Shown piece after piece: positions 1 to 9,879 of a stretch of DNA of 45,562 nucleotides. Each line of letters starts with the position of its first letter. The first letter of the stretch is position 1. Below the pieces are notes generated by a model. It was not told where the DNA came from, did no database searches, and saw nothing but the letters and a program-made list of their open reading frames with translations. Source of the DNA: Haloquadratum walsbyi J07HQW1 (GTDB lineage Archaea > Halobacteriota > Halobacteria > Halobacteriales > Haloferacaceae); contig KE356560.1 of the NCBI GenBank assembly GCA_000415965.1, positions 1,015,994 to 1,061,555 of the forward strand, read 5' to 3'. Position numbers and translations under genes: made by a program.

Positions 1-254
1 TTCCTAAAAAGGATGCTGATAGAATCAAATAACGATAGAAAAAACAAGAATATTCACATACGTCAATTTATATCGCAAATAAGTATTAGAGTAAAATTAA
101 CGATGTCGGTGTGTGACTTATTCTATGTATCTATACGATACACTGGGGATCAACTGCCGCAAGAGGGGGTCACAGAATATAAGCTACTCTGCTCTGTCGT
201 AGTTAGGATTTGTTATCAGTCGGTGGCACTGTAAGTATCGTTTCTCTCTGGAAC

Positions 255-330
255 CACACTCAGTCGAGTTGAAACGCTCGTTTGTCTGTTCTGTTTCGAA
301 TAGCGAAACTCACAGTCCCAACAGCGATCA
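255..330 (+). repeat. diverged copy of the GGAACGC-hairpin repeat
   Basis: The segment can be aligned by eye with the better copies at 11418-11515 and 26291-26370. Shared landmarks in order are a CCACACTCAG-like lead, a GAAACGCTCG arm, a TTCG tract, GAAACTCACA and CCCAACA. The hairpin itself is eroded here. The family has no coding capacity that I can see. Membership of this copy is tentative. Confidence 0.35.
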
Positions 331-675
331 CCTTTGCTTGCTGTTGTTGAGGACAGGGGTTCCTGCTTCTCTGTCGGAATTTTTCTCCATAGTGCTGGGA
401 TAGGCATGGGAGTTTAAGACCCACAGATGGCTTCTCCTCAGGAGTAACCCCGGTGTCAATGTCTTCCTCCGAGGTAACGTGAGAGTCACACGTATCATCT
501 TACAATGGACTCTCTCATCTGTATGCGGGTACCCACATCATATCGATGGTGATGGAATACCCGAATCCGACTGATCCCATGTCTTCGGCATTTCTCTTTG
601 TGAGTGGTGTAGACGGCGAAGCAAAGAAAACTAGTGCTTGTAAGCTGGTGAAGAAAATCGGATTTGGCTCCAACT

Positions 676-1250
676 TGACATCCTCCTCCGGGTTCACGCG
701 GAGGAATCCCACGACACCACACTGCGCTGCGTTGAGTTGAGTTGGGAATGTCAGGTTTGGGTTGACAGACTGCCAATACCAAGCCAACACACCGTTCGAA
801 TCGGTATGGGGCCGGTCGTGGGCAGTCTCTTGGGAGTGCCATATCTCAGCTTCCGCCCTCGCTCCCGGGACTCCTATCCATTATCATGTTCGGGCTCCCG
901 AAGTTGTTTGTGCCTCGGGGAGTCCGGCAGATTTCGACGACACGGACACGGACACGGACTCGGAGTTACTTTGTGTGGTGTTTGCCCGGTGGTTGTTGTT
1001 TGCACAGAGGGCACTCTGTTTCCAGAGTGGGCGGACACTCACAGTTACACTCATACTCGAACCGCCAGTTTTCGGGCGCTCGACCACACTGGATTCGTAA
1101 CCAGTGCGCCAACACTAGTATATGTGCCATTTTGGAATCAAAAGGTGTGGGAATTGCCGCTGTGACGGTGCGTATCCACAGCCTCAGTGGGATTGCACCT
1201 GCTCCACATATAATATCTGGACGCACTGCCATATCGAGAACGATATGAAC
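676..1250 (+). repeat. about 570-bp repeat, copy A, headed by an IS200/IS605-like right-end hairpin
   Basis: The segment matches, with many substitutions and small indels, the reverse complement of 27186-27763. Shared landmarks in order are GAATCCCACG, TGTCAGGTTTGG, GGGAGTGCCA, TTGTGCCTC, CTCGGAGTTACTT, GTGGGCGGACACTCACA and CGTATCCACAG. It opens with a perfect 7-bp hairpin at 684-705 (TCCTCCG, 8-nt loop, CGGAGGA) preceded by TTGACATCC. That layout resembles the right end of haloarchaeal tnpB-type (IS200/IS605, IS1341-like) elements as I remember them. No frame stays open in both copies, so I treat it as a non-coding or fully decayed element. What it derives from is unknown. Confidence 0.6.
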
Positions 1251-1723
1251 TGTATACTCACGCACGCTACTCATTCCACTGTTGAATTAAACAGTGACGC
1301 TCACAGTCACCGTCCCGTGTCAAAGTGTCCTGTCCATATGGGTCACAAAAGAGTCTGAGTTTCCGTTACGTCTAACTCGACCCTTCCGTGCATTTGAAGC
1401 CGTGTTCCCAGTGAGGGATCGAACCGTAATCACAATTATAAGTTAACGATCAAACGCTCCACGCATGAGCACGTCATCAGTTGTTAGTAATGTCAGTTTT
1501 GTTATTCGATTGTAAATCGGAACACGCACACAGGCGTTTCAGGCGAACTGAGTCTGAATGTGGGTCCAGATATAACGGGTGCTCAGAGTGCTAACGATTG
1601 TTAGTCAAGCACATATATGATCAGTTTCTCTGTCGTGAATTACAGAGCACAGTACGGTTTCAGCGGTGTGAGAAGGTCAACAGATACAGATACTCATTAC
1701 ACCTGACCTGCCCCTGCCTCTAA

Positions 1724-2203
1724 CTACAACTCAACACCAGAGGGAATCAGGCTGTGTGAACGAAGAAGCTTCCCATCAGCATCGTATACAAGAAATGTTT
1801 CTTTGTGATAGACGACAGCTTCAGTCCCTTCAATATACAGTTCGACACGGTACCTACCGCCCTCTGTATCAACACTCGCGTCATGACCATATTCTCGGGC
1901 AGCCCGAATGAATGATAAGACACTATCGGCTGACTCGTTCAGTTCAAGAATAAAATCACCGGTGATCCGGTTTGTTACACTCACTACACCACTTGTATCT
2001 GGATCGTCGACCGAGCCCTGCAATCGGAATGCAACGTCTGTTTCATCAGCGTCAAGATACTCCCCATTCGGGTCTGTTAATTGCGATTCAAGTACGTCAG
2101 TTGGACCATCAAAATCAATCCTGACCTGCGGTTCACGGGGGTCGGTATCATTATCTACCCAGGCAACATCGGTCACATCCAGTTCGAAGTAATCCCGCCT
2201 CAT
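1724..2203 (-). CDS. conserved haloarchaeal protein (DUF5793-like), function unknown
   Basis: The 159-residue acidic soluble protein reads like a haloarchaeal family I recall as DUF5793: it begins MRRDYFELDV, has a central ETDVAFRLQ segment and VSVTNRITGDFILELNE, and ends LLRSHSLIPSGVEL. There is no signal peptide, membrane segment or catalytic motif to suggest a function. An in-frame ATG lies 19 codons upstream (2260). I prefer 2203 because homologues as I remember them begin at MRRDYFEL, but the upstream start cannot be excluded. The gene lies downstream of the acyl-CoA ligase on the same strand with a 202-bp gap, so co-transcription is uncertain. The family name comes from memory. Confidence 0.75.
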   Translation of the reverse strand: MRRDYFELDVTDVAWVDNDTDPREPQVRIDFDGPTDVLESQLTDPNGEYLDADETDVAFRLQGSVDDPDTSGVVSVTNRITGDFILELNESADSVLSFIRAAREYGHDASVDTEGGRYRVELYIEGTEAVVYHKETFLVYDADGKLLRSHSLIPSGVEL

Positions 2204-2405
2204 TCCGTACTTTTTGATTTGAGACGGGTGAGTATGAACGTAACGTTCGTTCACTCTCATAATATGATACGTTTAATACATCACTCAACTATAATGAATA
2301 TACATCGTCTGCAAAACCACTGTCACAGTTTAGTGATGTCATCGTTTGAGTTATATGCTGTTCAAAAAGCGAGAAAGGTGTCTGAGAGTTTGACTCCACA
2401 GTGAT

Positions 2406-4022
2406 TCAACCTTCCCCGACCATCCGTTCTTGACCTTCCCACTCAGATTCGCGAAGCTCATATTTTTGGACCTTCCCGGTCGCAGTCCGTGGTAGGTTAC
2501 TAACGAACTCGATCTCACGCGGAATTTTATAACTCGCGAGCGCTTCTTGACAGTGCTCAATCAGTTCCGCTTCACTCACATTGGGCGCTTGTGGGTCCCC
2601 AGCTACCGGAACAACGAATGCCTTTGGTGATTCGCCCCACTCCTCAGATGGTACGGGGATAACGGCAACATCGCTCACGGCATCATGGCTAAACAGCGTA
2701 TCTTCAAGTTCAATACTCGAAATATTCTCACCACCGGAAATAATGATATCTTTTTTGCGATCCTGAATCTCAATAAATCCATTTTCATCGACAACTGCCA
2801 GATCACCCATGTGATAATACCCATCGATCCGATCGCTAAATGCTGTTTCAGTCTGGTCGGGCTTATTCCAGTAGCGGTCCATCACCTGATTACCACGGAC
2901 CACAATCTCACCAATTGACTCACCATCCCATGGGACTCTTTCACCGTTCTCATCGACAACAGTAACCTCAGTCCCGAGATAGCCAATCCCCTGTTTTTTC
3001 ATCAATCCAAATCGGTTATCACTCTCATCAAGTCGCCGGTCGACATCTGAAGTCGTAATGAGTGGTCCGGTCTCAGTCGCGCCGTATACATGCAGGAGGT
3101 CCCATCCAAATTCCTCCTCAACTGTTCTGATTGTTGCCTCTGGTGGTGCAGCACCCGCGGTTGCTGCACGCACTGGTGCATCACCAGTTGTCTTCACGCC
3201 GTCCTCGCTTTGATATCGATCCATCAACATGTTCAGGACCGTCGGGGCGGCACACAGATATGAAACATCCTCAGATCTTATTGTATTAAAGATCCACTCG
3301 GCATCAATACCTCGGGTGCAGACATGTTTCCCTCCAAGTCCGGTTATAGCATATATATGTCCCCATCCGTTGACATGGAACATTGGGAGTGTCCACAAAT
3401 ACACATCACCATCGGAGATTTGCTGATGGATCGAGACGTACTGCGCATGTAGCGTTTCTGTTCGATGGGTGCGACAAACTCCTTTTGGATCACCGGTGGT
3501 TCCGGAGGTATAGTTTATCGTTACTACTTCATCCTCATTCATGCTTGGGCGGTTATACTCGGTTGATTGAGCAACAATATCGTCGAACTCGTGCCATTCG
3601 GCGTCAGTGTCTAGCTCCGAGATGTCATTTGTAATGAACGTTTCCGTTGGCACATTATCCCGAATTGCATCAATTTTCTCGGCATACTCATAATCAGCGT
3701 AGACAGCAGAGACATCGGCATCTGAGAGGATATACTCATAATCATCAGCGGTGAGTCGATAATTAAGCGGCGTATGAATCCCCCCGATCTGGAATGTTCC
3801 GTATGCAGCTTCAAGATGATAGTGCGTGTTCGGGTCAAGTACTGCAACGCGGTCACCCTTTTCAACACCGATGCGTTTCAGCGCGGCAGAAAATCCATCC
3901 GCACGGCTTCCAATCTCATTATATGTGTATCGACTCCCATCAGTTCCAACGACTGCCTCGCAGTCGCCATAATACCTACGTGCTCGGTCGAGAAAATCTG
4001 TAACGAGTAGTGGTTTTTGCAT
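2406..4022 (-). CDS. AMP-forming acyl-CoA synthetase / fatty-acid-CoA ligase family
   Basis: This 538-residue protein belongs to the adenylate-forming (ANL) superfamily, which activates a carboxylic acid with ATP and transfers it to CoA. Motifs are in the expected order: the phosphate-binding loop YTSGTTGDPKGV near residue 170, YGATETGPL in the middle, the YYHMGDLAVVDENG aspartate motif, the hinge DRKKDIIISGGENISS, and the C-terminal lysine region PRTATGKVQK. The length is normal for the family. There is no membrane segment, so it should be cytosolic. Overall it resembles medium or long-chain acyl-CoA ligases of the AlkK type, but the substrate cannot be read from sequence. A TATA-like box lies about 28 nt before the ATG, so translation is probably leaderless. 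Confidence 0.9.
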   Translation of the reverse strand: MQKPLLVTDFLDRARRYYGDCEAVVGTDGSRYTYNEIGSRADGFSAALKRIGVEKGDRVAVLDPNTHYHLEAAYGTFQIGGIHTPLNYRLTADDYEYILSDADVSAVYADYEYAEKIDAIRDNVPTETFITNDISELDTDAEWHEFDDIVAQSTEYNRPSMNEDEVVTINYTSGTTGDPKGVCRTHRTETLHAQYVSIHQQISDGDVYLWTLPMFHVNGWGHIYAITGLGGKHVCTRGIDAEWIFNTIRSEDVSYLCAAPTVLNMLMDRYQSEDGVKTTGDAPVRAATAGAAPPEATIRTVEEEFGWDLLHVYGATETGPLITTSDVDRRLDESDNRFGLMKKQGIGYLGTEVTVVDENGERVPWDGESIGEIVVRGNQVMDRYWNKPDQTETAFSDRIDGYYHMGDLAVVDENGFIEIQDRKKDIIISGGENISSIELEDTLFSHDAVSDVAVIPVPSEEWGESPKAFVVPVAGDPQAPNVSEAELIEHCQEALASYKIPREIEFVSNLPRTATGKVQKYELRESEWEGQERMVGEG

Positions 4023-4042
4023 TGTCAGATATACTGTATACC

Positions 4043-4056
4043 TTCATCATAAATAA
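4043..4056. promoter_or_regulatory. AT-rich TATA-like box between divergent genes
   Basis: The tract TCATAAATAATA sits about 28 nt upstream of the acyl-CoA ligase start (minus strand) and about 33 nt upstream of the small ORF at 4087 (plus strand). Its distance from the ligase ATG suits a leaderless archaeal transcript. Whether it serves both directions is inference. Confidence 0.5.
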
Positions 4057-4086
4057 TACGGTTCATTCACCCGGGTGACATCCCGT

Positions 4087-4242
4087 ATGTATCTGCGGTC
4101 AAAACGATTTTTCCAGGATCTTGATGTGACCTCGGCATTCTTAATCGATATCCACACCTCGGACGGTTTCATTATAGATACATGTGATCTCGAAGACGAA
4201 TACGAGCGATTGCGGGACCCAGCGAGCTCTGTCGCGTCATGA
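4087..4242 (+). CDS. possible 51-residue acidic small protein
   Basis: An ATG opens a 51-codon frame that starts MYLRSKRFFQDLDV and ends RDPASSVAS. Its composition (many Asp and Glu, few Cys) resembles the real genes of this window rather than a chance frame, and a TATA-like tract lies about 33 nt upstream. I recognise no family, motif or membrane segment. It lies divergently from the acyl-CoA ligase and 188 bp before mre11. It may be a genuine short gene, a remnant of a longer one, or chance. Confidence 0.35.
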   Translation: MYLRSKRFFQDLDVTSAFLIDIHTSDGFIIDTCDLEDEYERLRDPASSVAS

Positions 4243-4430
4243 ACGCGGAAGCAACAACTGCGAGAAACAACACAATGATTTGCGAAACACAACTTGCGGA
4301 TTCATCGAAAGATTCTCGATCCTCACACAAACTTTCTGTTTGTGCTTTCCCCGGCTCATGACCATATCCAATCTTCATCCACCCGCATGCACGGAACCGT
4401 TTTAGGCGCACCTATCTAAGACAGGATTAA

Positions 4431-6074
4431 ATGACGCGGGTGATTCATACCGGCGACACCCATATTGGGTACCAACAGTACCACTCGCAAACGCGACGCG
4501 AGGACTTTCTTCATGCCTTCAGACAGGTTATCACTGATGCATGTGATGCGAGTGTCGACGCGGTTATTCATGCGGGTGATCTCTTTCATGATCGTCGTCC
4601 ATCGCTGACGGATCTTCTTGAGACAATCGATATCCTCCGCGATCTACGCGAGGCTGATATTCCATTTCTTGCTGTTGTTGGTAACCACGAGTCGACTCGC
4701 CATGGACAATGGCTGGATTTATTCGAGCGACTTGGACTTGCTGAACGACTTAACGGGTCACCACGATATATCGATAATAACCTCGCATTGTATGGACTCG
4801 ACCACGTTCCTCCCTCTCGACGAGAGGATCTTGAATATGAATTTGATCCACATGAGGCTACTCATGCTGCCCTTGTCAGCCATGGGCTGTTTACTCCGTT
4901 TGCACACGGAGACTGGGAGACAGAAATGGTGCTCACAGCCGCATCAGTTGACTTTGATGCCATGTTACTCGGAGATAACCATGCTCCTGGTATTGAGACT
5001 GTTAAAGACACGTGGGTTACTTACTGTGGTTCCACAGAGCGGACAAGCGCCACTGAGGAGTCTGCTCGAGGATATAATCTTATTACGTTCGATACTGAGG
5101 TGGATATTCGCCGCCGAAGTCTCGAAACACGCCCATTTGTGTTCATATCTGTTGATCTTTCCGCAGGCGAGGGAACTGAGCGGGTCTGTGACCGCCTTCG
5201 CGAATATGACCTTCATGATGCTGTCGTTGTGATTGAAATCACTGGTGATGGCGACTCTGTCCCCCCAGCCACAATCGAGACCTTTGCGACCGATCACGGT
5301 GCACTCATTGCCCGTGTTACCGATCGTCGTGAACACCCTGAAACAGAGAGTATAGACACCGATATCTCATTTGCTGACCCGGACGCCGCTGTTGAACAAC
5401 GGATTCGAGAACTTGACCTCTCAACGGCAGCACACAACATTGATACCACTATTCGCTCAGACAGTATCTCTGATTCGAATGTCCGCGATACGGTCACTGA
5501 AGACGTCTCAGAACTGCTCACTAACGAGTCACTCGACGCGTTCGATCCGAGTTCTACAACAGAAACACACGCATCTCCAAAAACAACGCCGACGGAATCC
5601 AAACAGACATCCTCAGAATCAGAATCAGAATCATCTCTATCCCCGACTGACCATACGACGAACCCATCATCAACAAACGACTCACTGACAAATCACACAT
5701 CTTCTGCTCGACAGACGCACTCGACAGTCCAAAATGACGACCCAGATGTCAACACTGACCCAGAGAATGCACCAGTTGATGGAGGTAATGCTATTATTTC
5801 TGATGTCCAAGGCATGACGGATGTCGGTGAAAGCACGGGTGCGGTGACGAAGACTGATTCAGATAATACAACAAAAAACGGCTTTGGAATCGGGTCAGAA
5901 TCAGAATCGGAATCGGATCGACAACAAAAATCAAAACCAGAGCAGCGGAGCGACACGGCGACTCACTCGCGCAGTGAAACAGATCCAAACGCAGATACAA
6001 TCGAAGAAACGGAGTCATCGGAAGATGACGAACCAGATGCCACAGCAGATCAATTCACCATGGAGGATTTCTAG
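4431..6074 (+). CDS. mre11: DNA double-strand break repair nuclease Mre11
   Basis: Mre11 is the manganese-dependent nuclease of the Mre11-Rad50 complex that processes double-strand DNA ends. The N-terminal calcineurin-like phosphoesterase motifs are intact: HTGDTH (Asp9, His11), HAGDLFHD (Asp50), VGNHES (Asn85, His86), then VSHGLF and LLGDNH. The catalytic and capping part fills roughly the first 360 residues. The remaining 180 or so are low-complexity and rich in Ser, Thr, Asp and Glu, with SESESES-type runs coded by hexamer repeats near 5610 and 5896; such a long acidic tail is unusual. The stop codon directly abuts the rad50 start, so the two are surely co-transcribed. The ATG at 4431 leaves almost no leader after an AT-rich tract. 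Confidence 0.96.
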   Translation: MTRVIHTGDTHIGYQQYHSQTRREDFLHAFRQVITDACDASVDAVIHAGDLFHDRRPSLTDLLETIDILRDLREADIPFLAVVGNHESTRHGQWLDLFERLGLAERLNGSPRYIDNNLALYGLDHVPPSRREDLEYEFDPHEATHAALVSHGLFTPFAHGDWETEMVLTAASVDFDAMLLGDNHAPGIETVKDTWVTYCGSTERTSATEESARGYNLITFDTEVDIRRRSLETRPFVFISVDLSAGEGTERVCDRLREYDLHDAVVVIEITGDGDSVPPATIETFATDHGALIARVTDRREHPETESIDTDISFADPDAAVEQRIRELDLSTAAHNIDTTIRSDSISDSNVRDTVTEDVSELLTNESLDAFDPSSTTETHASPKTTPTESKQTSSESESESSLSPTDHTTNPSSTNDSLTNHTSSARQTHSTVQNDDPDVNTDPENAPVDGGNAIISDVQGMTDVGESTGAVTKTDSDNTTKNGFGIGSESESESDRQQKSKPEQRSDTATHSRSETDPNADTIEETESSEDDEPDATADQFTMEDF

Positions 6075-8771
6075 ATGCAGTTCGATCACATTACTCTTGA
6101 GCATTTTAAGCCGTATGCGGACGCGGATTTAGATCTTCGAGATGGTGTGACAATTATTCATGGACTCAATGGTAGCGGCAAATCGTCACTGCTTGAGGCT
6201 TGTTTCTTTGCACTGTATGGCGCACGAGCACTTGATGAGACGCTTGATGAGATTGTCACAGCTGATGAGGATAATGCAACGGTTGAACTCACCTTCTCAC
6301 ATGCTGGATCACAGTATCAGATTAAACGGCGGCTTCGACGAAGCGGCGACCGGATACAAACAGCTCAGTGTACACTTGATGGACCAGATGTCGAAATTGA
6401 TGGAGCGACCGACGTTAGGGCGTTCATTAGCGATATTCTTCGGATGGACGCTGAAGCCTTTGTTAATTGTGCGTATGTCCGTCAAGGAGAGGTAAATAAA
6501 CTCATCAACGCAACCCCGACACAACGGCAGGCAATCATCGATGATCTCCTTCAGCTTGGTCGACTCGAAGTGTACCGTGAACGTGCTTCTGATGCTCGAC
6601 TTGGCGTTGAGGATATTCTTTCTGAACAACGCGGTGCTCAAGCCGAAATTGAGACACAGATTGAGCAGAAAGAGAACGCTGGTCTGCATGAACAACTCAA
6701 CAAATACGAAACTGCTCGGGCAGATATCGATACAGAAATTGAGCGATATGAGGAAAATAGAGCTCGGGCGAGAGAAACCCGGGATAATGCAAAGGAGGTT
6801 CTGACATCATATCAAGAGACACAGGAGGAACTGACAGAACTCGACACCGAAATTGAGGATCTTCGCACGACAATCAAGGAAGATGAGTCGACCCGCGCGG
6901 ATCTTCGTGAGACGCTTGAAACGAAAACTGAACGGGTCGAGACGCTCTCATCAGCGCTTACTGATGCGCTCTCATCTGTTGAGATTACGTCGGCTGACGC
7001 CGAGTCACTCACAGCACGCCGATCCACTCTTGATACGAAAGAGTCCTCAATCCGTGACTCACTGCAGACAGCTCGGGAGCAACAGACAAAGTTTGAAAAT
7101 CAGGCTGAGAGACTTACCGAGCGAGTCGATGAGCTTGAATCACGTGCTGATGAGCTTCGAGAACAGGCTTCAGAAGCGGAGGCTGCTGTCACAGAGGCGA
7201 AAGAACAGATTACGACGCAACAAAACACTCAAACAGCGATTGAAGAACAAATGACAGCGGTGCGCGAGCGATTCGATGATTCACCGGTCGATTTCGGTGA
7301 AGCAACAGACTATCTTGAGACAGTGCAAGACGACCGTGATGATATCCGCGATGATCTTGCATCTGCCCGTGCATCCCTCTCGACTGTTCAAGACCGTCGC
7401 GATGAAGCACAAACACTTCAAGAAGCTGGGAAGTGCCCGACATGTGAACAACCAGTCGAGGGATCACCACATGTGGAAGCACTTGAGGAGTATCAAGCGC
7501 AGATTGAGACACTCACTGAGCGTATGAGCCAGCTTGAAGCCAAACAAAGCGAGGTCACCGACAAAATCGAGACCGCTGAGTCTCTTGTTGAGGCTGAACG
7601 ACGATTTGAGACACTTAAAGAACGAAAGTCCCTCACAAATGAGCGGATTGCAGACGCACGTGAGACAGTCAACGAGCAGACCGAGACAGCAACATCACTC
7701 CGAGAAAATGCAGCAGAACTTGACACGAAGGCGGAAGAAAAGCGGGAGGCAGCAACAACACACAAAGCAAACGCTGAATCAAAGGCTGAGGAAATATCCA
7801 CACTCGAATCTGAGCTGGAAACAATCGATACTGCTCGAAATCACTTAGATACTCTTGAAGAAATTCGATCCGAAATTGAGAGCGTAAAAACGGAGATTGA
7901 ACGTCTCCGTGAACGACGTGAAGAAATCGCAAGTCGGAACGACGAACGCCGTGAATATCTCCAAGCAAAGCGTGATCGCCGTGCAGAACTCGCTGCGGAC
8001 GTCGATGAATCACGGATTAAAAAAGCACGGAGTAATCATGAAGAGGCGGTTTCATATCTTGAGGATGTTTCCGAGAAGCTCAATGAATTACACGAAGAAC
8101 GTGATACTATTCAAGGTCGAATTGGAAGTCTTCGTGGAGAGTTAGAAAATCTAGCTGAACTTCAGGAGAAATACACGGCGATTACTGAGCGTGTGAATGC
8201 ACTCGAGACGCTTCATGAGCAAGTTGAGACACTTTCATCAACATATCGAGAACTTAGAGCCGATCTCCGTAAGCGCAATGTCGAAACGCTGGAGCGGATG
8301 TTGAATGAGGTATTTACCCTCATTTATGATAACGACGCGTACTCTCGGATCCAGCTTGATGATGCATACGAGTTGACTATTTTCCAGAAGGACGGGACTG
8401 CTCTCAATCCAGAACAACTCTCGGGTGGCGAACGTGCGCTGTTTAATCTCTCATTACGGTGTGCAATATATCGGCTGTTAGCAGAGGGAATCGATGGAAC
8501 AGCACCGATGCCACCACTCATTTTAGATGAACCAACTGTATTCCTTGATGCCGGACACGTTGGGCGACTTGTCAAGCTTGTTGAGGACATGCAACGTCGT
8601 GGCGTCGCACAGATTCTTATCGTGAGTCATGATAAAGAGCTTATTGCGGCAGCAGATCATCTTGTCACCGTTGAGAAAGACCCAACAAGCAATCGGTCAT
8701 CAATCAAGCGTATTGACGACCCGCAACGAACGGCAATTAACGCTGCAAGCCCGAGCAAAACACCGCAGTAG
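6075..8771 (+). CDS. rad50: DNA double-strand break repair ATPase Rad50
   Basis: Rad50 is the SMC-like ATPase partner of Mre11; it bridges and opens DNA ends in an ATP-dependent way. The 898-residue protein has Walker [10 protein letters not shown] near residue 31, long heptad-rich coiled coils on both sides of the centre, and the zinc-hook motif CPTC at Cys454 and Cys457 that joins two Rad50 molecules. The C-terminal lobe contains the ABC signature [12 protein letters not shown] near residue 780, Walker [13 protein letters not shown] near 815 and the switch histidine in VSHDKEL. Length and domain order are normal for archaeal Rad50. It begins at the base after the mre11 stop. The ATPase lobes are well preserved, so it is probably functional. 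Confidence 0.97.
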   Translation: MQFDHITLEHFKPYADADLDLRDGVTIIHGLNGSGKSSLLEACFFALYGARALDETLDEIVTADEDNATVELTFSHAGSQYQIKRRLRRSGDRIQTAQCTLDGPDVEIDGATDVRAFISDILRMDAEAFVNCAYVRQGEVNKLINATPTQRQAIIDDLLQLGRLEVYRERASDARLGVEDILSEQRGAQAEIETQIEQKENAGLHEQLNKYETARADIDTEIERYEENRARARETRDNAKEVLTSYQETQEELTELDTEIEDLRTTIKEDESTRADLRETLETKTERVETLSSALTDALSSVEITSADAESLTARRSTLDTKESSIRDSLQTAREQQTKFENQAERLTERVDELESRADELREQASEAEAAVTEAKEQITTQQNTQTAIEEQMTAVRERFDDSPVDFGEATDYLETVQDDRDDIRDDLASARASLSTVQDRRDEAQTLQEAGKCPTCEQPVEGSPHVEALEEYQAQIETLTERMSQLEAKQSEVTDKIETAESLVEAERRFETLKERKSLTNERIADARETVNEQTETATSLRENAAELDTKAEEKREAATTHKANAESKAEEISTLESELETIDTARNHLDTLEEIRSEIESVKTEIERLRERREEIASRNDERREYLQAKRDRRAELAADVDESRIKKARSNHEEAVSYLEDVSEKLNELHEERDTIQGRIGSLRGELENLAELQEKYTAITERVNALETLHEQVETLSSTYRELRADLRKRNVETLERMLNEVFTLIYDNDAYSRIQLDDAYELTIFQKDGTALNPEQLSGGERALFNLSLRCAIYRLLAEGIDGTAPMPPLILDEPTVFLDAGHVGRLVKLVEDMQRRGVAQILIVSHDKELIAAADHLVTVEKDPTSNRSSIKRIDDPQRTAINAASPSKTPQ

Positions 8772-8807
8772 CATCACAGAGAAATAAGGATGACAGTTTC
8801 GCTCCGG

Positions 8808-9242
8808 TTATATTGAAAGTGACCGAAGTGACTCCACCGCGGCTTTGGCTGTCTCTGTCGGTTCATATCCACGCTCACCGTATATTTTTGTCTCAGTCAC
8901 GAGCCCGGCAGCACGAAATTCAGCAAGTTGCCCATTGAGTTCTGATTCACAGTAATCGTATGTTTCAATCATACTCACGACGCTGAGACCCTCTCGGTCC
9001 GTGAGTTCAATCAGTAATCCAAGTGCGTTCTCACTATGACTTGCAGTGAGTGCAGTCCGTACACTCTTTGGGACTCCGCTCGCGGCAGCAACAAGGGGTG
9101 AATCATCCGTGTCGGCGATCGTTAATTCCTCATTTGAAACGTATCGCTCTTCACCTGAACGTGGATCGCGGATGAGACTTGAGTCACTCGACTGTTTGCA
9201 CAGTAAATATTGCGTGCCATCGGTGTGATAGACAGTCCGCAT
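8808..9242 (-). CDS. haloarchaeal rad50-neighbour protein with winged-helix-like C-terminus
   Basis: The 144-residue acidic protein lies tail to tail with rad50, 36 bp away. The N-terminal third (TVYHTDGTQYLLCKQSSDSS) looks like a small beta domain. The C-terminal half (LTDREGLSVVSMIETYDYCESELNG, then LVTETKIYGERGYEPTETAKAAVE) reads like a winged helix with a beta hairpin. I recall similar proteins beside rad50 in other haloarchaea under a DUF name, but the function is unknown. Regulation of, or accessory action with, Mre11-Rad50 is only suggested by position. A TATA-like box about 26 nt upstream of the ATG supports this start and a leaderless transcript. Confidence 0.8.
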   Translation of the reverse strand: MRTVYHTDGTQYLLCKQSSDSSLIRDPRSGEERYVSNEELTIADTDDSPLVAAASGVPKSVRTALTASHSENALGLLIELTDREGLSVVSMIETYDYCESELNGQLAEFRAAGLVTETKIYGERGYEPTETAKAAVESLRSLSI

Positions 9243-9260
9243 TCACTAGAGATAATTAAC

Positions 9261-9274
9261 GAAATAATATAAAC
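9261..9274 (-). promoter_or_regulatory. TATA-like box of the rad50-neighbour gene
   Basis: Read on the minus strand the box is TTTATATTATTT, centred about 26 nt before the ATG at 9242. The position fits an archaeal core promoter driving a leaderless mRNA. Confidence 0.6.
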
Positions 9275-9879
9275 CCATTTCATGGAAGTTGTTCATAAAA
9301 TGAATTAGATAATTTTAGCTGATAGTAAGTGCTCAATCAGTTTAGCAATCGTTAATAATGTACCACTGTTTCTCTCCAAAGCCACAGTTAATTGAATTAG
9401 AATCTTCTTGAGCGTCTCGTTTAGAGTGAAAAATCACGGTCTCGATAACTGTTAGTCGTCCTCAAAGCGTAAACAGAACGAAGAAGTACGGCGTCGATCA
9501 AAATCAGCGATTTCTGGCGTGGGAACGAATCACATCATAATTACAGTCGCGATTGCAATCCATCACCGTCATCCTCATCTTACAGATATCCACTATCATC
9601 GCCACAGATTAGAGACTCAATCCGGGTGAGTGATAATATGAATACACTTTGATCATAAATAGATACGAAATTGAAAATTCTGATGTCACCCAAGGCGGGG
9701 TGAGATTCACTGGCAACGATATTCACGCTTTTGTATTAACAGCTGTTGGTAATCCGATTTTTTGTTCAGCCGCAGCGCTGTCTTTTTGTCGCCCGATTCA
9801 TCCTGATTCTGATTCTGATTCTGGTTTAAGTGTTACATTGGTGGTCAGTGAGTTGTTCCTTCTCTGAGTTGTGAGACTG
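9275..9879. other. AT-rich gene-free spacer
   Basis: No coding region is supported. A short CTGATT hexamer run (about 9800-9824) marks the right part. It borders the GC-rich decayed island that follows. Confidence 0.5.

Larger units (their letters stand above)
1..1723. other. gene-poor region without an intact gene
   Basis: No reading frame here has the look of a haloarchaeal protein: the open frames are short, overlap each other on both strands and lack the acidic composition of the real genes nearby. The stretch holds a diverged copy of a hairpin repeat (about 255-330) and one copy of a roughly 570-bp repeat (676-1250), listed separately. A GGACAC-type hexamer run lies near 940-957. The remainder (1280-1723) shows no recognisable content. 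It is probably decayed mobile DNA. Confidence 0.6.

Noticed and set aside
737..1165. 142-codon plus-strand frame in the first repeat copy as a gene
   Set aside because: The matching region of the second copy does not keep the frame, and composition is not haloarchaeal; the segment is treated as a repeat.
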